A stretch of DNA of 64,000 nucleotides from Macrothele yani (taxonomy: Eukaryota > Arthropoda > Arachnida > Araneae > Macrothelidae): contig CM077034.1 in assembly GCA_039090855.1 (NCBI GenBank), positions 228,062,701 to 228,126,700 on the forward strand, given 5' to 3'. Of this stretch, positions 31,690 to 42,640 are shown one piece after another (the first letter of the stretch is position 1; each line of letters starts with the position of its first letter). The notes under the pieces were generated by a model. The model saw only the letters and a list, made by a program, of their open reading frames with translations. It was not told the DNA's origin and did not search any database. The translations under genes and the position numbers were made by a program.

Positions 31690-33091
31690 TGTCCAGCATG
31701 TTAACATTGTCTGTGTGCACCAAAGAAGTTCGAATTCCTTTTTATCTTGCCAGCATTTCTCTTCTGGGTGGATTTGTTGGAATCTGTGCTATCACTCTTT
31801 CGATTTTAGCCATAGTTGTTCTCTGCTCTTTCGCAATTTCACTGATTATTTCGTACAGTCACAGTTTTTCTCTCCCAGAATTGTATTCCAGCGTCTGTCT
31901 AATCTTTCAAGTTCGCTTTGTGTTCTGGGAAAGCCAAATAAATTGTTTTCACTAACTGACCAAATTGTTGCCGGGAACAGCGAAGGGCTTCTGCTTGGAT
32001 TGTTTCTTCTGCTTCCACGAAATTTTCCAAGAACATAATTTTCCTCAAACCACTGAACTACAGAATCTGCATATTCTAGTAAAATTGATTTCACTTCTTC
32101 AAAAGCAGCTGGAATTTCATCAGATGAAAAAAATGCGAGTGCTTGCAAATGTCTGACTTTTGAGAGCAAACTCACTGTTTTCCTTATATTCCTAGGCTAT
32201 GCCAGAGGATGGATATTCCTCAGCACATTTTTTTCCGAGATGAAACCAACAACATTTGTGTGTGCTGCTTCCAAATTCCTTTTTAGCAGCATTATAACGG
32301 TAGCTATTTCAAAATCTATTATTATGCGTATATTGTGGTGCAAGCTGAATATCATAGTCTGATGCATAGTCTTGTAAATCCTATAAAAATACTTTATAAT
32401 AGTATTATATTATTTATACTTGCTGGAAAGTAACCCATAAACTAGTGGGACAAGTCTGTGCATCTCTGGATTCGTTTCAACCATAGCATGAATGGAACAT
32501 AATTGCCTAAAAAGGGTTGGACAAGTTTCAAATGTCCCATCCATAATCCAGAGGGGTGCTTCTTTAAGCTTTCGTAAATTATTCTCTGTTAAAAATAAAA
32601 TAATTCTTTGATGTCCAAATGCGCTATCTCTGCCAAGAAATTTTGCACCATCTTCTCCTGTAAATTTATTGGGGCATCGATCCGTTCTGAAGTCGTAGGC
32701 TCCGCAGGCATGTCTTGGCATGTCTTCTCTTTTTTACAACTTGCCTTAGTGCATCCATATTAGGCATGTAAGCTGCATTTACTGTAGCCATTGACGTTGT
32801 CACGGTTTGAATAATTTGTGCAGGGGCTTCGTCCGTATTTCTCGCTCGTTCTTTTATTTGCGCTCTTGCAACAGCAACATCACTTTTCTCCGGTCTTGGA
32901 GCATGATTATGTGGTTTCTCATTGCGCATCCTGTGTTCATCTCCAATAAGAATAGTACTAGCAAAGCCAGTACAATTTCCATAATTTCTTTCAATACAGT
33001 GACAATACCGTAAATCACCTCGCACTCTGTTATGGCAAAATAAATACCCTTTCCATTTCAGCAAATCATTTTCTTTTTGTGAGTTAACTAT
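31690..33091 (-). pseudogene. Mutator-like (MULE) transposase with N-terminal FLYWCH zinc finger, degenerate
   Basis: On the minus strand, 33,091-32,870 encodes a FLYWCH-type finger (KGYLF, YCHC, NYGNC, then PHNH supplying the final histidines). A linker with TDEAPAQIIQ follows, and then, after a frame change near 32,710, the MULE core: YDFRTDRCPNKF and LWIMDGTFETCPTLF with the first catalytic aspartate, then RLVPLVYGLLSSK. The rest, to 31,846, keeps a RHLQALAFF..DEIPAAFEEV segment, WFEENYVLGKFRG and FPRTQSELERLDRRWN, the typical MULE C-terminal region. Frameshifts and stops between 32,175 and 32,410 show that it is inactive. It lies inside the 15.76-kb inverted-repeat insertion and is the best candidate for its mobilising enzyme. 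Confidence 0.8.
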
Positions 33092-35035
33092 TTATGTTGC
33101 ATTCTTCATCTGCATAGTGCCTTCGAAAAACAATGCACTTTCTCTTTCCAAAATATTTAGAATGATATATTTCCACTATTATCACTTGACAACGCACAAC
33201 AAATGTTTCAACAAGCACTTTCTCTGTTCTCCAGTCAACTACGAACTAATGAGCAACCATTCAATAAAACACTCCGAATACAGACAATCACGTGAAGCTT
33301 GTTCCTCCAGTTAGGGTTTAAGCGAAGTTCAAGATTTTCGTACCTGCGGTCACAAGAAGTGGTTAATTTTAAGGATCGGCATCTTATCTTTTGTTTTTCC
33401 AAAACGCAGAGGTACATGTATTTTACAGCTGGGACGCTCCAGGCGGGGGATCAACAGATGCGAAGAACCCGGGAGCCAGGTTCCGGAGGCGGCAGCAGGC
33501 ACGGACTGGGAAGCTGTACTCTGGGCCGGTAGGCGTCATGCTAATTCTCAAAAATAAATTCAAATTTTTTGTGTTGCACCATGCGTATGAAAGAAAATTG
33601 TTATACTGAAAAGACAATTTGTTTACCCCGTAACATATTAAACGAAACCTACGTCCATACGTGCCAAATGATCTGTAAGCCAAACACAGTTTTTCATGCA
33701 ACACCTTCCCCTGACTTTCTAAGTTCAGATCTGTCTCGTTCGACTTATTTCCTGTACCGCCCCTCTCTTTTGCTAATTGCAGTTAATTGCCGTGAAATTG
33801 GTGTTTTACGTTGAGGTGCATTGCCGCCTGTCCTGAAGACTATAGTGAAAGCGGTGAACCCCAGGGGAAAAGTATTCCATCAAAAGCAACAGAAATCCAA
33901 TGCGAGAGCAAAACTTTGTTCGTTGGCATTACATCCAAGCAATTTAGGCGAAGTAGGAAGTGTGTTTTTCTACTACGACACCAGAAGATTGTCGCGAATG
34001 CTCAGGCAATTACGATACAGATGTGTCCTAAAGACTTCTCTTTCAAGACGTCCAAAGGCCGGCACTAGGGGATGGGGACGGATACAGTGCGGATGCTCTT
34101 TTTTGTTGCAGTTAGAAATTCTTAAGCTCATTCTTCCTTAAAACTTTGCCTGGTTACCAGTAAGTACTGTCTCATGCCTCAACCATTGCACAGATTTGTT
34201 GTTTTTGTTTTCATTCTTTGAGTTAACAGCGGGAAAAATATCTGAACTGCGTTGTTTCAGTTGGAAATATTTTTTTTACTTCAGCAACAGGGCTTCACGT
34301 ATAATTGCAAAATACTTCGATAGAATAAACATACCTTACATAAAGACTTTGCATGAGAAAATAGATTAATAATAAGGAAAATATTCTAAAACCAAAAAAT
34401 GAAATTGCGGAACCGAAAAAGCTAGATAGAGGAAACAAAAGGCTCTAAGAAAACGTTCATATTTAAAGAAACCTGTAGTCGCTTAATGAGTAAGTGGTAT
34501 AACTCAATACAAAATCATGTGCTGTATTTGAAAAAAAAATTAGAAGCAAGTAGGCATCGTGACTGTCCACAGTTTCCTCTTTTCATCCTGTCGACATTAC
34601 AACCACCACAGGAAAGAAAAGAACAAAAACATAACAAAAACACCCATACAAAGTAAAATGCCCAAAACATAAAAAGAAGTAACCACACAAAATGAAATGC
34701 CCAAAACATTAAAAAAACTGCAACCACACGAAACAAAATACCCAAAACATGGTAAGAAATTCTGTTTAAAGCACAATGAAGGTATACGACAGGAGAAATA
34801 TATGTTTTTAAAACTTAATACAAGTGTCAAAACTGAAATAAAAAGAAAGAAAAAAGAAATATTCCAAATTTCATTGTTACTTTAGATATTTTGACCTGTT
34901 GACATTTCGTAAATAGTACTTGCACTCGGTCAAAAAATATTACTTACAAGGACTCTTTAGTAACTTTTAATCGCTGTGGTCGTATTCATAAGGTTTGCAT
35001 AACAAATCAAGTTAATAATGTTGCGCTTTCACTTA
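33092..35035. other. Interior of the large insertion, no identifiable gene
   Basis: A G/C-richer patch (33,440-33,540; GGAGGCGGCAGCAGGCACGG) and a short open stretch at 33,811-34,141 were checked and matched nothing that I know. At 34,610-34,750 a purine-rich unit (AAATGCCCAAAACATAAAAA) repeats about three times. Confidence 0.4.
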
Positions 35036-36474
35036 CCGTCTCCCGCTAAGTTAGAGTTTCATGACACAAAATTTGGTGGTTCTGAATTGAAAAATAAAGA
35101 TTTTAAGAAAATTTTGTATGTGCGGGGGGGTCTTACCCCCGGGCCTTGATCCGTTCCAAAAACCTTCTACCGTCTAAGTTAGAGTACCATGAGATAATAT
35201 ACAAAATTTGGTGGTTCTAAATTGAAAACTATAGATTTTACGAAAGTTTTGTGTGTAGGGGGGGGGGTAACCACCCTTGCCCCGACCCGTTCTGAAAACC
35301 GTCTACCGTTTAATTTAGAGCACCATTATATAGCATACCGAATTTGGTAGCTCTAAATTGAAAACTTTAGTTTTTACGAAAAATATTTATGGGCGGAGGG
35401 ACTCTGACCCTGTGCCCGACCCGTTCCAAAAACCGTCTACCGTCTAAGTTAGAGTACCATGAGAGAGTATACCAAATTTGGTGGTTCTAAATTGAAAACT
35501 GTAGTTTTTAAGAAAATTTTGTATGTGGGGGCTCTGACCCCCGGGCCTTGACCCGTTCCAAAAACGGTCTGCCGACTAAGTTAGAGTACCATAAGATAGT
35601 ATACCAAATTTGGTGGTTCTAAGATGAAAACTGTAGATTTTACGAAATTTTTTATGAGGGGGCTCTGAACCCGCGAGCACCAACCCCTACCATAAACCGT
35701 CTAGCGTTTAAGTTAGAGTTTCATGATACCAAATTTGATGGTTCTGAAATGAAAACTAGATTTTACGAAAATTTTGTATGTACGGGGGGGGGGGGGCTCT
35801 GACTCCCCGGGCCTTGACCCGTTCCAAAAACTGACAAACCGTCTAAGTTAGAGTACTATGAGATAGGATACCTGATTTTTTGGTTCTGAATTGAAAACTG
35901 TAGATCTTACGAATATTTTGTGTATGGGGGCTCTGACCAACCGGGCCCCTGACCCGTTCCAAAAACCGTTTACCGTCTAATATTTTTAGTGCCAAAGAAA
36001 AACGTAATATTCCTATCCTGTCTGCGTGTCCAAACTTTATAAATTTGATCAGGGAGCAAGACGTTCGAAATCGTACGTTTTCCTGCATTCGTTTTGTATG
36101 AAACCAAAATCTGTTAACGCGACGAATTGACGTAGTCGACGAATTGACGTAGTCGACGAATTGACGTAGTCGACAAATTTGTCCGCGACGAATTGACGCA
36201 GTTGACGAATTGACGCGCGACGAATTAACGCGCGACGAATTGACGCAGTCGACGAATTGACGCGCGACGAATTGACGTAGGCGACGAATTGACGTAGTCG
36301 ACGAATTGGTCCGCGACGAATTGACGCGCGACGAATTGACGCATGCGACGAATTGTCGTAGTCGACGAATTGACGCCCGACGAATTGACGCAGGCGACGA
36401 ATTGACGTAGTCGACGAATTGACGCACGCGACGAATTGACGTGACACCGTTCTGGTTCTGCGACGAATTGACGT
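35036..36474. repeat. Right terminal inverted repeat with 15-bp end repeats
   Basis: The stretch 35,036-36,112 is the inverted version of the about 135-bp monomer array plus unique subterminal DNA. From 36,113 to 36,474 the motif CGACGAATTGACG recurs about 25 times with 2-7-bp linkers (GTAGT, GCG, CAGT). The left arm has only three of these, so the end repeat expanded on this side alone. The outermost copy ends at 36,474, followed by GACACCGTTCT. An inner copy of that same flank phrase sits at 36,443-36,453. Confidence 0.9.
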
Positions 36475-36807
36475 GACACCGTTCTTACGAAATAATAGCA
36501 CGGAATGGTGGGGTCGTGAAGTTTTATAGCAAACAAACACACAGCAATAGAAGGATTTCTTTTAGTTACCACTATTGTTATCGTATTGCGTTTACCTTTT
36601 GTTACCACATTAGTATCTTTATCCTATCACAATAAAAATTACTCTCGCTACAATAAAAATATGACCTTATTGCTTTAAACATAGCTATGCGAAACGGCGC
36701 CATTTTGTTCTCTATGAACAAAGAAAAACACTTTCGACTCTGGCAAATGTGGAGACCACCTCAAAAATGCCATAAAAATTAACTGTAACAATGACCTTTT
36801 TTATAAT

Positions 36808-37254
36808 TTAAAGTGGATCCACCTAAAATCTGTGCCTCGTATTTCCAAAGGGCAAAGTTCTGTAGCCATTTTCTTCACAATTGACGCGTTTCCAAGTATG
36901 AAAATTTGAACATCGATAAAAGTAAGTTTACTTTATAGCCTGGTATACAGTAATATTTTCTAAATTTTCACCATATTTAAGTAATATAGCATTTGTTTGT
37001 CTACTGACGTCGTCAATGTACAGGTCCCGCTATCTATTTTCTGGTCTCAACGCCACCAAAGGCAACGTTATGTTTTTTTAATATAATTATGGATAAGTTT
37101 TAGAAAATATTAAGTATAATAGGCAATAAAACAAAGTTATTTTTATTTAAATTCGAATTTTCATTTTTGTGAGCGGGTTAGTTGTGCAGAAAATGGCTAC
37201 AGAAGTTTGCCCATTGGAAATACAATTCAAAGATTTTAGGTGGATCCACCTTAA
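36808..37254. mobile_element. TTAA-flanked MITE, copy 3
   Basis: It begins TTAAAGTGGATCCACCTAAA and ends TTTAGGTGGATCCACCTTAA, a 20-bp perfect inverted repeat including TTAA. The interior matches copy 2. Confidence 0.85.
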
Positions 37255-37715
37255 CTGCGTAACGCCTAAAAATCAAACTCACACCAGCCCCACACGAAAG
37301 GACTAGAACCAACGATCTGAATTACGAAAAATTAAGAAAACAACTCGCTATTTTGCTCGGATGTCTAAGTTGCTGTTCCTTTTACTACAGATTATTATTA
37401 ACTATCTTTTATTCTTAACAATTACCCACATTTATCGCGACGATAGCGTTTAGTCGGATTTGTTTTTCTTGGAACTTGACGATAATGGAATCGCCTGATT
37501 TTAGGGATGCAGCAAGCATTTCCCGGGTCTAAACTCATGCGATTTGCAGCAAGGGAGCAGGCGAATGGTTCGGTAGTAATCTTGTCATACGGCAGAACCG
37601 TGGCAGTAAACATTACTTCATCTGAGAGGGGGAAGGGGTGTAACGTACCAGGAGATGTGACGTATCTGCCAGCAGGACGCACACGACATAAAGGCAGATA
37701 GGAATCAGAATATAT

Positions 37716-37788
37716 GTCTGCGTAGCTCAGTTGGTAGAGCGACTTGTTCCGGAATAAGCGTACTCGGGTTCGAATCCCGGCGTAGACC
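37716..37788 (+). tRNA. tRNA-like sequence, probably pseudogene or SINE head
   Basis: Acceptor stem GTCTGCG pairs with CGTAGAC over seven positions (one wobble). The D-arm GCTCAGTTGGTAGAGC is canonical, and the T-arm GGGTTCGAATCCC is perfect. The anticodon arm does not form a regular five-pair stem with a seven-base loop (CTTGTTCCGGAATAAG pairs differently), so identity cannot be assigned and function is doubtful. The equivalent segment is absent from the other copy of this repeat (near 18,120). Confidence 0.5.
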
Positions 37789-38506
37789 AAAAATGACGGA
37801 GAAATTTACTTCGTTATAGGGGGCTTCTTTGTCTCTTAAGTGATCCTTCTTAAGAGTACAGTGGGCTCCCACCACCCAAGGATTATGTCCCCAGCAAGAC
37901 ATGTGAGACAATGGGGGAGTCAAGAATGGAGTGGGTGGGAGATGAACGAAATGGTGAGGCTACTGTGATAATGGGTCCTAACATCTTAGTCCCTCACGGA
38001 ACAAGGGACTGCGGAAGTTTTCGTCTGTTGTCTCTGAGAATCGAAATTCACCTCGTTCGACAGGTCGCACCCAAACTTCTTGCACCTCCCCAAAAAGAAT
38101 AGTAGATGCCATTATCATACAGTGCCAAGCAAAAAAAAAACCCGACAGTACGTGGCATTGTTTGATAAAATTAACTCCGCTGCAGAACGATCACCGACTT
38201 ATTTTTACCACCTACGGAATTACACCATCACAAATTAAAATTTACATCGTTTACATTAAACACTAATTAATGCGAGAACAAATGACAGTGAAATTAGTAG
38301 TAAGCAAGTAAGTTCGTCATTGAAAGTCATAGCTGCTTTAGGAGACCTACACAGGAATTCTGAGTTCTCAACAGACTCTAGAATGGCTCTGCATGAAAGT
38401 GTCGTTATTCATTTGTCTGGTAGTTTGCATTTCTTTGTGGAGCTAACATCTGAATATCAGAGAACAGCATACTGACATGTATCTGTACGTAACTAATTAA
38501 ATATTA

Positions 38507-38881
38507 ATGCGATTTAATGTATGCAAATTCATCTTCAGTTTTGCATCGATCTAGAGAATGACCCAAATGACGCGAAAAAAGATAAATAATCTCACGTATG
38601 CAAATTCATCTTCAGTTCTGAATCGATCGCGAGACTGACCCATACGATGACAAAAAAGTGTAATTCCGCGAATAAAGAAATATCCCATACTATATAAACA
38701 AAGATGCTTTATCTAGGAGACCCGAAAAGCACAGCATAAGAGATCACATACTGTACAAAAAACACCCTTTATCCAGACAACCCCAAGTCCCAAGGATTTT
38801 TGGATAAAACATCCCATATTTCAAGACACACTAAATTCTAAGAGTTCTCCATAAAAGATCACACACTGTACTATGAACATA
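38507..38881. other. Spacer with a short duplication
   Basis: A unit of about 77 bp starting GTATGCAAATTCATCTTCAG occurs twice (38,520 and 38,597). A motif like AAAGATCACACACTGTAC recurs at about 38,738 and 38,853. No gene. Confidence 0.5.
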
Positions 38882-38937
38882 CTGGTGTTGGGCAGAATAA
38901 TGTGAACACCACGCTCAAAGACATGACTTTTAATTTC

Positions 38938-41900
38938 GCTGCGTACGTCGCAATACTCAAAAGCATCCATTACTTTCTGGTTGCAATAGCTTTGTTTAGA
39001 ACCTCAAGGTCCTGTTTAAGTTCATTTAAAGTATCTTGTTGCAAAGCTGCGTACGTCACAATACGCAAAGGTAACCACCACTTTTTGGTTGTAATAGCTT
39101 TGTTCACAATCTCAAGGACCTGTTTAAGTGCATTTAAAGTGTCTTGTTGCAAAGCTGTGTACATGGCAATACTCAAAGGTATCCACCACTTTTTGGTTGT
39201 AATAGCTTTGTTTATAACCTCAAGGTCCTGTTTAAGTGCATTTAAAGAGTCTTGTTGCAAAGCTGTGTGCATGGCAATGCTCAAAGGTATCCACCACTTT
39301 TTGGTTGTAATAGCTTTGTTTATAACCTCAAGGTCCTGTTTAAGTGCATTTAAAGTGTCTTGTTGCAAAGCTGTGTACATGGCAATACTCAAAGGTATCC
39401 ACCACTTTTTGGTTGTAATAGCTTTGTTTATAACCTCAAGGTCCTGTTTAAGTGCATTTAAAGAGTCTTGTTGCAAAGCTGTGTGCATGGCAATGCTCAA
39501 AGGTATCCACCACTTTTTGGTTGTAATAGCTTTGTTTATAACCTCAAGGTCCTGTTTAAGTGCATTTAAAGAGACTTGTTGCAAAGCTGCGTACGTCACA
39601 ATACGCAAAGGTAACCACCACTTTTTGGTTGTAATAGCTTTGTTCACAATCTCAAGGTCCTGTTTAAGTGCATTTAAAGAGTCTTGTTGCGAAGCTGTGT
39701 ACATGCCAATACTCAAAGGTATCCATCCCTTTTTGGTTGTAATAGCTTTGTTCACAATCTCAAGGTCCTGTTTAAGTGCATTTAAAGAGTCTTGTTGCAA
39801 AGCTGTGTACATGGCAATGCTCAAAGGTATCCACCACTTTTTGGTTGTAATAGCTTTGTTTATAACCTCAAGGTCCTGTTTAAGTGCATTTAAAGTGTCT
39901 TGTTGCAAAGCTGTGTACATGGCAATACTCAAAGGTATCCATTCCTTTTTGGTTGTAATAGCTTTGTTCACAATCTCAAGGTCCTGTTTAAGTGCATTTA
40001 AAGTGTCTTGTTGCAAAGCTGTGTACATGGCAATACTCAAAGGTATCCATTCCTTTTTGGTTGTAATAGCTTTGTTCACAATCTCAAGGTCCTGTTTAAG
40101 TGCATTTAAAGTGTCTTGTTGCAAAGCTGTGTACATGGCAATACTCAAAGGTATCCATTCCTTTTTGGTTGTAACAGCTTTGTTCACAATCTCAAGGTCC
40201 TGTTTAAGTGCATTTAAAGAGTCTTGTTGCGAAGCTGTGTACATGGCAATACTCAAAGGTATCCATCCCTTTTTGGTTGTAATAGCTTTGTTCACAATCT
40301 CAAGGTCCTGTTTAAGTGCATTTAAAGAGTCTTGTTGCAAAGCTGTGTACATGGCAATGCTCAAAGGTATCCACCACTTTTTGGTTGTAATAGCTTTGTT
40401 TATAACCTCAAGGTCCTGTTTAAGTGCATTTAAAGTGTCTTGTTGCAAAGCTGTGCACATGGCAATATTCCAAGGTATCCATCCCTTTTTGGTTGTAATA
40501 GCTTTGTTTAACACCTCAAGGTCCTGTTTAAGTGCATTTAAAGAGTCTTGTTGCAAAGCTGCGTACGTCACAATACCCAAAGTATCCACCACTTTTTGGT
40601 TGTAATAGCTTTATTCATAATCTCAAGGTCCTGTTTAAGTGCATTTAAAGTGTCTTGTTGCAAAGCTGTGTACATGGCAATACTCAAAGGTATCCATTCC
40701 TTTTTGGTTGTAATAGCTTTGTTCACAATCTCAAGGTCCTGTTTAAGTGCATTTAAAGAGTCTTGTTGCAAAAGCTGTGTACATGGCAATACTCAAAGGT
40801 ATCCATCCCTTTTTGGTTGTAATAGCTTTGTTCACAATCTCAAGGTCCTGTTTAAGTGCATTTAAAGAGTCTTGTTGCAAAGCTGTGTACATGGCAATGC
40901 TCAAAGGTATCCACCACTTTTTGGTTGTAATAGCTTTGTTTATAACCTCAAGGTCCTGTTTAAGTGCATTTAAAGTGTCTTGTTGCAAAGCTGTGTACAT
41001 GGCAATATTCCAAGGTATCCATCCCTTTTTGGTTGTAATAGCTTTGTTTAACACCTCAAGGTCCTGTTTAAGTGCATTTAAAGAGTCTTGTTGCAAAGCT
41101 GCGTACGTCACAATACCCAAAGGTATCCACCACTTTTTGGTTGTAATAGCTTTATTCATAATCTCAAGGTCCTGTTTAAGTGCATTTAAAGTGTCTTGTT
41201 GCAAAGCTGTGTACATGGCAATACTCAAAGGTATCCATCCCTTTTTGGTTGTAATAGCTTTGTTCACAATCTCAAGGTCCTGTTTAAGTGCATTTAAAGA
41301 GTCTTGTTGCAAAGCTGTGTACATGGCAATACTCAAAGGTATCCATCCCTTTTTGGTTGTAATAGCTTTGTTCACAATCTCAAGGTCCTGTTTAAGTGCA
41401 TTTAAAGAGTCTTGTTGCAAAGCTGTGTACATGGCAATGCTCAAAGGTATCCACCACTTTTTGGTTGTAATAGCTTTGTTTATAACCTCAAGGTCCTGTT
41501 TAAGTGCATTTAAAGTGTCTTGTTGCAAAGCTGTGCACATGGCAATATTCCAAGGTATCCATCCCTTTTTGGTTATAATAGCTTTATTCACAATCTCAAG
41601 GTCCTGTTTAAGTGCATTTAAAGAGTCTTGTTGCAAAGCTGTGTACATGGCAATGCTCAAAGGTATCCACCACTTTTTGGTTGTAATAGCTTTGTTTATA
41701 ACCTCAAGGTCCTGTTTAAGTGCATTTAAAGTGTCTTGTTGCAAAGCTGTGCACATGGCAATATTCCAAGGTATCCATCCCTTTTTGGTTGTAATAGCTT
41801 TGTTCACAATCTCAAGGTCCTGTTTAAGTGCATTTAAAGAGTCTTGTTGCAAAGCTGTGTACATGGCAATACTCAAAGGTATCCATCCCTTTTTGGTTGT

Positions 41901-42287
41901 AATAGCTTTGTTCACAATCTCAAGGTCCTGTTTAAGTGCATTTAAAGAGTCTTGTTGCAAAGCTGTGTACATGGCAATGCTCAAAGGTATCCACCACTTT
42001 TTGGTTGTAATAGCTTTGTTTATAACCTCGAGGTCCTGTTTAAGTGCATTTAAAGTGTCTTGTTGCAAAGCTGTGCACATGGCAATATTCCAAGGTATCC
42101 ATCCCTTTTTGGTTGTAATAGCTTTGTTCACAATCTCAAGGTCCTGTTTAAGTGCATTTAAAGAGACTTGTTGCAAAGCTGCGTACGTCACAATACGCAA
42201 AGGTATCCACCACTTTTTGGTTGTAATAGCTTTGTTCACAATCTCAAGGTCCTGTTTAAGTGCATTTAAATTGTCTTGTTACAAAAT
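38938..42287. repeat. 108-bp satellite derived from the Tc1 5' leader, about 31 copies
   Basis: The unit runs from GCTGCGTACGTCGCAATAC through TTTTTGGTTGTAATAGCTTT and CTCAAGGTCCTGTTTAAGTG to GTCTTGTTGCAAA. The period is exactly 108 bp, with small indels near 40,580 and 40,770. A single, non-repeated copy of the unit sits at 46,549-46,660 in Tc1 element 2, at the same place before the transposase start. Variants (CCACCACTTT / CCATCCCTTT / CCATTCCTTT) recur in blocks, showing multi-unit duplication. Long open frames on both strands are artefacts of the 36-codon period. Confidence 0.95.
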
Positions 42288-42308
42288 TTCTTTCAGGGTG
42301 ACGACGAA

Positions 42309-42630
42309 ATGAGCGACCTAACGGACTTCGAAAGAAGGGTAATTCTTGCTGGACGGCTATTTATTGCCTCCGTGATAATAGTCACCAGCGTGGTGGGGGT
42401 ATCGACAGCTACTGTGTCTAAAATAGCGGTCGTAAAACGACCCTAACTGATAGAGACAGGAAAGCATTAAAGAGGGTTGTTACCCTTAATAAGAAGACCA
42501 CGGCGCCGAAAATTAATGCGGAGCTCAATCTGCATCTACAGACCCCAGTATCAACGAAAACAGTGCACAGGGAAAGGAATAAACAAGATGTTCGTGGCAT
42601 AGCTGCTACTGTAGCTGTGTACCACCAGAC
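42309..42630 (+). pseudogene. Tc1-like transposase N-terminal (DNA-binding) fragment
   Basis: ATG at 42,309 starts MSDLTDFERRVILAGRL, then VVGVSTATVSK, the first helix-turn-helix. After a deletion and frame change near 42,420 it continues with SGRKTTLTDRDRKALKRVV, TTAPKINAELN and PVSTKTVHRERNK (second helix-turn-helix). This is the bipartite paired-like domain that binds the transposon ends. The catalytic DDE domain is absent, so the fragment is inactive. Confidence 0.85.
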
Positions 42631-42640
42631 AAAGAACATG

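Larger units (their letters stand above)
20718..36474 (-). mobile_element. 15.76-kb inverted-repeat-bounded insertion, putative giant Mutator-like element
   Basis: The insertion splits the third A-B-C copy exactly between B and C. Its two ends are inverted copies: ACGTCAATTCGTCGC at 20,718 pairs with GCGACGAATTGACGT ending at 36,474. The inverted identity continues inward for more than 800 bp with few mismatches. A degenerate FLYWCH/MULE transposase lies inside on the minus strand (31,690-33,091). Long inverted repeats and 8-11-bp target duplications are typical of Mutator-like elements. Here the right flank reads CACCGTTCT, and the left flank keeps only its last four bases (TTCT), which would fit a damaged 9-bp duplication. 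The link between the transposase and these ends is inference. Confidence 0.6.
36475..38506. repeat. Third A-B-C copy, segment C (displaced by the insertion)
   Basis: It aligns with 17,007-18,765 throughout, including the embedded TTAA MITE and the CTTCTTTGTCTCTTAAGTG and GTGCCAAGCAAA regions. It differs by an extra stretch of about 150 bp (37,645-37,800) that contains the tRNA-like sequence. Because both C copies carry the MITE at the same place, the MITE is older than the duplication. Confidence 0.85.
38882..42640 (+). mobile_element. Tc1-like element 1, 5' region amplified into satellite, transposase truncated
   Basis: It opens with a Tc1-type terminal sequence (GTTGGGCAGAATAATGTGAA) at about 38,886. 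The 108-bp array follows where a short 5' leader should be, and then a transposase start at 42,309. The 3' half and the right terminal repeat are not recognisable. Confidence 0.7.

Noticed and set aside
33811..34141. Small cargo gene inside the large insertion
   Set aside because: Two overlapping frames of about 90-105 codons with no recognisable family and no consistent choice between them. Not supported.
34515..34830. Hydrophobic Phe/Trp/Val-rich membrane protein
   Set aside because: It arises from a short purine-rich tandem repeat read on the opposite strand. No other support.
20718..36474. Viral origin of the large inverted-repeat insertion (for example a Maverick/Polinton)
   Set aside because: No DNA polymerase B, retroviral-type integrase, packaging ATPase or capsid sequence is visible. 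The only non-LINE enzyme is a MULE transposase.
38902..42312. 500-570-codon hydrophobic membrane-like repeat proteins
   Set aside because: The 108-bp unit is the non-coding leader of a Tc1 element (single copy in the second Tc1). Open frames exist on both strands, and small indels break them without consequence.
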